Shown: piece by piece, positions 59,990 through 64,000 of the stretch
Numbering within the stretch: position 1 is the first letter of the stretch
Layout of the letters: every line of letters begins with the position of its first letter
NCBI GenBank assembly: GCA_013368325.1
Contig: JAACJK010000065.1
Span: forward strand, 310,001 to 374,000
DNA from: Ephemerocybe angulata
Lineage: Eukaryota; Basidiomycota; Agaricomycetes; Agaricales; Psathyrellaceae
Length of the DNA: 64,000 bases
Direction of reading: 5' to 3'
Program-made: the position numbers and the translations under genes
The notes under the pieces: model-generated
The model's input: the letters and a program-made list of their open reading frames with translations, nothing else
Database searches by the model: none
What the model was told of the DNA's origin: nothing

Positions 59990-62876
59990 ATGGACGCAGG
60001 ATTGAGCACACCCACCGGCTGGGCGTCGCTGTTCTCCAACACTCTCAGCCGTATCATGGGCTTCTCCATCTTCGCTTCGATCTTCAATGGCGGATGGGCA
60101 TCGAACACGCCTTCGGCGTCAGGCGGCTACGTCTTTGACAGTGCACGCCTCCTCATTCTAGGGACGGTGCTCGAAGCTGGGCGACGGTTCTTCCAATGGC
60201 TCGTCGAGCGATTTAGACTTCGTGAGTCGCCACGCCCCCGCATCAACCCCTCGACCTCATCGATGTAACGACCGACTAACACATGAACCTCGACGCGACG
60301 GACGCATCCCTGCATCCGCTATTGGCCCGCAGAGTATTCCATCACGGCGCAATTCACTGAAGGGGATCCTGCATTCGAATGGATAGTGATGTATATGGTC
60401 AGTCGCATTCTTCGTATGGACATTCATAGCCCACAAAATTGATCTCTCCTCGCTGACATGTTTTTCGGCGTTGCAACCTGCAGACGGAGAAGAATATTTG
60501 GAAGCGATCGAGGGACTTTCGCATCAATGCAAAGAGCTCTATCCGGCGATGGGGCATCCGGGTAGGAGCAGACGGCGGTGAAACCGATAACAAAAGCAAG
60601 CTCGGCGACGGCAAGAAGGATGCATCCGAGCATGTCGACTTGGTACCGACATATGAGCTCCCACATCTCTTCAAATGGAGGAGCGTCTGGATCGAAACCA
60701 AGCGAAGCACAAGCGTTGTTAATGGACAGACCCCGTTTGGGCTTGGGTTCTCCCCTGGCGTGATCTATTTGACGTGAGTGAAAGAGTTTAGATTGTGCTG
60801 CTTCCTCCTCCCCGAGCCAACCGCTCTGTTTCGGTGCTACCTCGTTTCCCACTTGCGTCGGGCTTTCTGCCAACGTTTCTACCTCGGATGCAACGGCTAC
60901 AGACCGAGTGGCATTTACACGATGCCGAACCCTCGCATCCTCATGGTCGTCGGTCTGCTAGTTCTGTATCACCCGTTTATCTGATGAGACCATGTCCTTT
61001 GCATGCATCATGATACTGATACAATGGCGTTTTCTTTTCTAGGATGTATACACTCGATATCAACGCTCTGCAGGAGTTTATCGAAGAAGCACGAGTATGC
61101 TACGTTGAGCATGGCAGAGCCAGTGTTATTCTGCACACCGCATCTCAGGTACGCAGCGTATATCCTGGTATTGAATCTTCTCTCCTCCTCTCCTCCCCGT
61201 ACCTTTTCCACGATCTCCGCGGTGCCGTACAGCTCCAGAGCTTCTCCGGATGTACGGATATCATGAAGAATGACCCTAACGAGGCATTTTAAAACTGCTG
61301 CGGGGTCGCAACTTCGAAGTGTCTGACGATAGACCCAATGGTATACTGACGCCGTTTTTGCCTTTCTGCAGCCTAACTTTGGGCCTGGCTTTGTATGGAA
61401 CTGTGTCAAGCGCAAGCTACGCCGGCCCATCAGTTCCATAATCCTGGAAGATGGGATGATTGAATCGATCGTCGCGGACGCAAGGGAGTTTATCGAGATG
61501 GAGAACTGGTACATTGACGCCGGAATACCACATCGGAGAGGGTATCTCCTCCACGGGCCCCCTGGAACTGGAAAAAGTGAGCACACACCCCGATCGTTTC
61601 CTTCTGATTTGCTGCCCGAGTCGTTTCGGGAAATTACATGAGGACTTACTGACTGACGTATGCTTTGCATTTGAAATTATAGCGTCTACAATACACGCTC
61701 TGGTCAGTAGACTTGTCCAGATCTCGTAAACCCTTCTGCCAAAGGCTGTCGCTCATGCAAGACCTCCTACAGGCCGGGGAGCTCGGTCTCGAGATATTCT
61801 CGTTATCTCTTTCGGCGGGTTTGTAAGTGTTGCAAGCCCTGCTCTCCCCGTGTTATTAGATGACTTATCTGACCCTAATGCGCGTATGGCAGCGTGGATG
61901 ATGCGTTCCTGCAACAAGCAGCCTCGTCCATCCCGAAGAAGGCCATCCTCCTCATCGAGGATATCGATTGCGCATTTTCGACCACACCGCGGCTGGGCAC
62001 CGGTGGGTTTGACCTTGACGCCGATGGTGGTTTCGGCCAGGCGCTGGGGACGGGGTTTGTGGGTGGTGGCGGTGGCGCGAGCGGTGGTGGTGCGTCTGCT
62101 GGTATGCTTGCTATGCCTGGCCTGCGGCGATCGAGCGTGACGTTGAGTGGGTTGCTTAATGTTATTGACGGGATTGGAAGCGAGGAGGGAATCCTATTCT
62201 TTGCTACGGTATGTTTATAACGCAGAACCGCGTTCGTTTTTGGAGGACACTGACATCATCCGTTCTTGCATAGACGAATTGCATTGAGCGTCTGGACCCC
62301 GCTCTTCTGCGACCCGGCCGAATTGACCGTAAGATACAGTACAGATTGACGACGAAAGCGCAGGCGGCGTCTCTTTTCTCTCGCTTCTTCCCTGCTGCCC
62401 ACGTTACTTTGCGGCGCGAGGACCTCGGTGACGAGAAGCTTGCGCTTGAAGACAGGAACATCGGGTCACGACAAGAAGTTGACTGCACGGAAGAGGTGAA
62501 GGAAGCGCGACTAGCAGCCCTCGGGAAGGAATTCGCCGACAACATCCCCAACTACGAGTTCTCGACTGCGGAACTGCAGGGCTTCTTGCTATCGTGCAAG
62601 AGGGAGCCGGGGAACGCTGCGCGGGGCGCCAAGCTGTGGGTTGACCAGGAGCGGCATGATAGGAGGGAGAAGGCGATGATGATGAGGAGGATGAGGGATG
62701 GGGAAGCGGGGAGCTTTCAAGGTGCGAGTGGGCTCCAAGATGTTGGCGATCCTTTGGCGTCAGTTGGAGCCTCGGTTGATGCGTCTGACCTCATACCCCT
62801 CACGCCCCCGCATACGCCTTCGTTGGGGCTGAAAGAGGGTATCCAGTGTCGCGGGTTGGAGGGCGCGATACAGTAA
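59990..62876 (+). CDS. BCS1-like AAA ATPase
   Basis: Nine exons (59990-60221, 60333-60397, 60484-60773, 61043-61148, 61372-61576, 61683-61702, 61773-61822, 61893-62208, 62274-62876) give exactly 629 codons. BCS1 in the mitochondrial inner membrane inserts the Rieske protein into complex III; fungi have several paralogues. Here an N-terminal hydrophobic segment and a BCS1-N-type domain ([31 protein letters not shown]) precede the AAA module. Walker A is GPPGTGKTSTIHALAG, Walker [13 protein letters not shown], then [15 protein letters not shown] and the arginine-finger region [17 protein letters not shown]. After Walker B is a Gly-rich insert ([19 protein letters not shown]). The C-terminal extension is hydrophilic. 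A 20-nt exon carries the codons right after the Walker A lysine. Likely a BCS1 paralogue rather than the orthologue. Confidence 0.88.
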
Positions 62877-64000
62877 TGTCGGGGTGGCGCTTTTTATTTT
62901 TCTGTAACAGTACCCTGGCTTCTTTTATTTTGGCCCGTTCATATTACGACCTCTCTCTATCTCTTACACATGTTTCTAGGCATTGCAATTCATTGTTGAG
63001 TGTACTCATCCCAGTTCATGCAACGTGGGATCACGAGATCGTTTAATATCGATTCTTCAGGCGATCGTTTCTGAGTTGGACTCAACCTTTAGCTTTAACA
63101 CTTCTTTCAAGAGACCTGTAAACCCCTCAATTGCCCCCTTCATATGCAGGCCCCATATCTATCTTCAGCCGCAATATGCCCGAGCCAATAGGAATGGGCC
63201 CGGCCGAGCATAATAACAAGACCTCCTCCGCGATCCGGTCTTTCAGCCACAGGCGGAAATCGGCGCCACCCTGGTGGAAGAAGAAGATGGAGCGTAGGAT
63301 GGCTCCTACTCAGACTCCAAACCAGTCGCCTGTGGACACACCCGACGGGCCAAGGCAATTGTCCGAGGATAAACCGACGGACGAACAAAAGTTGTGTCCA
63401 CAGACGACTGGCAACAAATGTCCGCTTGGTCGTGTTTGGCAACGGCGTCTGATCGTCCGCCCATCCTCTCAATGTTCCTTTCCCTCCTTCGCCAGAAGGC
63501 AGGCCGTTTCATGTAGCTATAAGCGCATAAGACCCATTAAAATACCAAACGGAAAACATTTCTCGAGTTTTATAATGATAAGCCCTCTAGTACACTCTGG
63601 AGAAGCCACTTATGCTAGCCATTGCCCCAATGCCTACTTTTGGTTTGGTTGAATGCATTTGACTGGCAGAGGGGTATATTTATGCAGATCCGGGCTCTAG
63701 GAGTGCTCAAACCTACTTTAAGAGTTTTTTAAAGGTACCTTCCAAGCTACAAGACCAGGGTTTTGGTAGACTGGAACATTGGGCCAGATATCTTATCAGC
63801 TGCAGATAAGATAGTCACCAATTCCTGGCCTTTTACCAGATATACACGCGCAACAGCTTTTATTATGCATGGAGATTTTATATGTAGTGCCTATCTGCTG
63901 TCTACCTACTCTGAACGTCTCCAATCGAGTCTCTTAACATTCGCGAAACCGACATGCCGATGGCCGGCAAGTCGAATGGGACTGGTAAACACGACCAAAC
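62877..64000. other. Window end, no supported gene
   Basis: The frame at 63131-63652 has no motif or splice structure. Nothing else was recognised; the next gene probably lies outside. Confidence 0.4.

Overview
The window reads as nuclear DNA of a basidiomycete fungus, most likely an Agaricomycete (mushroom-forming, plant-litter or wood decaying). Genes are broken by many 45-70 bp GT-AG introns, some exons are only 3-20 nt, and the gene set is typical: an AA9 polysaccharide monooxygenase, a secreted GH71 alpha-1,3-glucanase with four WSC modules, a kexin, a BCS1-like AAA ATPase and a GPI-type surface protein. All exon structures were worked out by eye from splice signals, frame continuity and family motifs.

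Layout. 1-4.5 kb: 3' end of an AA9 gene facing an MFS transporter, then an intron-containing tRNA-Arg. 4.1-7.5 kb: first member (gene X, copy B) and a 5' remnant (copy A) of a repeated gene family of unknown function. 7.6-10.0 kb: a 2.37-kb non-autonomous DNA transposon with ~300-bp inverted termini and an 8-bp target duplication, next to a tRNA-Asp. 10.2-20.3 kb: an MPP6-like exosome cofactor, the GH71-WSC enzyme, a doubtful multi-exon gene, an Rpp14/Pop5-like RNase P/MRP subunit and the La protein. 20.3-25.3 kb: a 2.45-kb tandem duplication carrying two medium-chain oxidoreductase (MDR) genes. 26.8-32.7 kb: KEX2 converging on DBP2, which carries one unusually long intron. 32.7-45 kb is gene-poor, with one proline/serine-rich conserved protein, one doubtful small ORF and a TTAA-flanked MITE.

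45.1-57.7 kb is the most striking part: a large inverted duplication. Each arm carries one MDR gene and one gene X copy in mirror image, around a 3.5-kb spacer that holds a Pho80-like cyclin and DCN1. One gene X copy (C) has a 2-base deletion. The other (D) is split by a 1,236-bp TA-flanked element and also has a 5-base deletion. Only copy B looks intact (406 codons, with a presequence-like N-terminus). 57.7-64 kb holds a putative GPI-anchored protein and a BCS1-like AAA ATPase.

Functional grouping: La, the RNase P/MRP-type subunit, MPP6 and DBP2 are RNA-processing genes. AA9 and GH71-WSC act on polysaccharides outside the cell. Kexin processes secreted precursors. The strongest candidates for undescribed biology are the expanded gene X family and the MDR/gene X palindrome that multiplies it.
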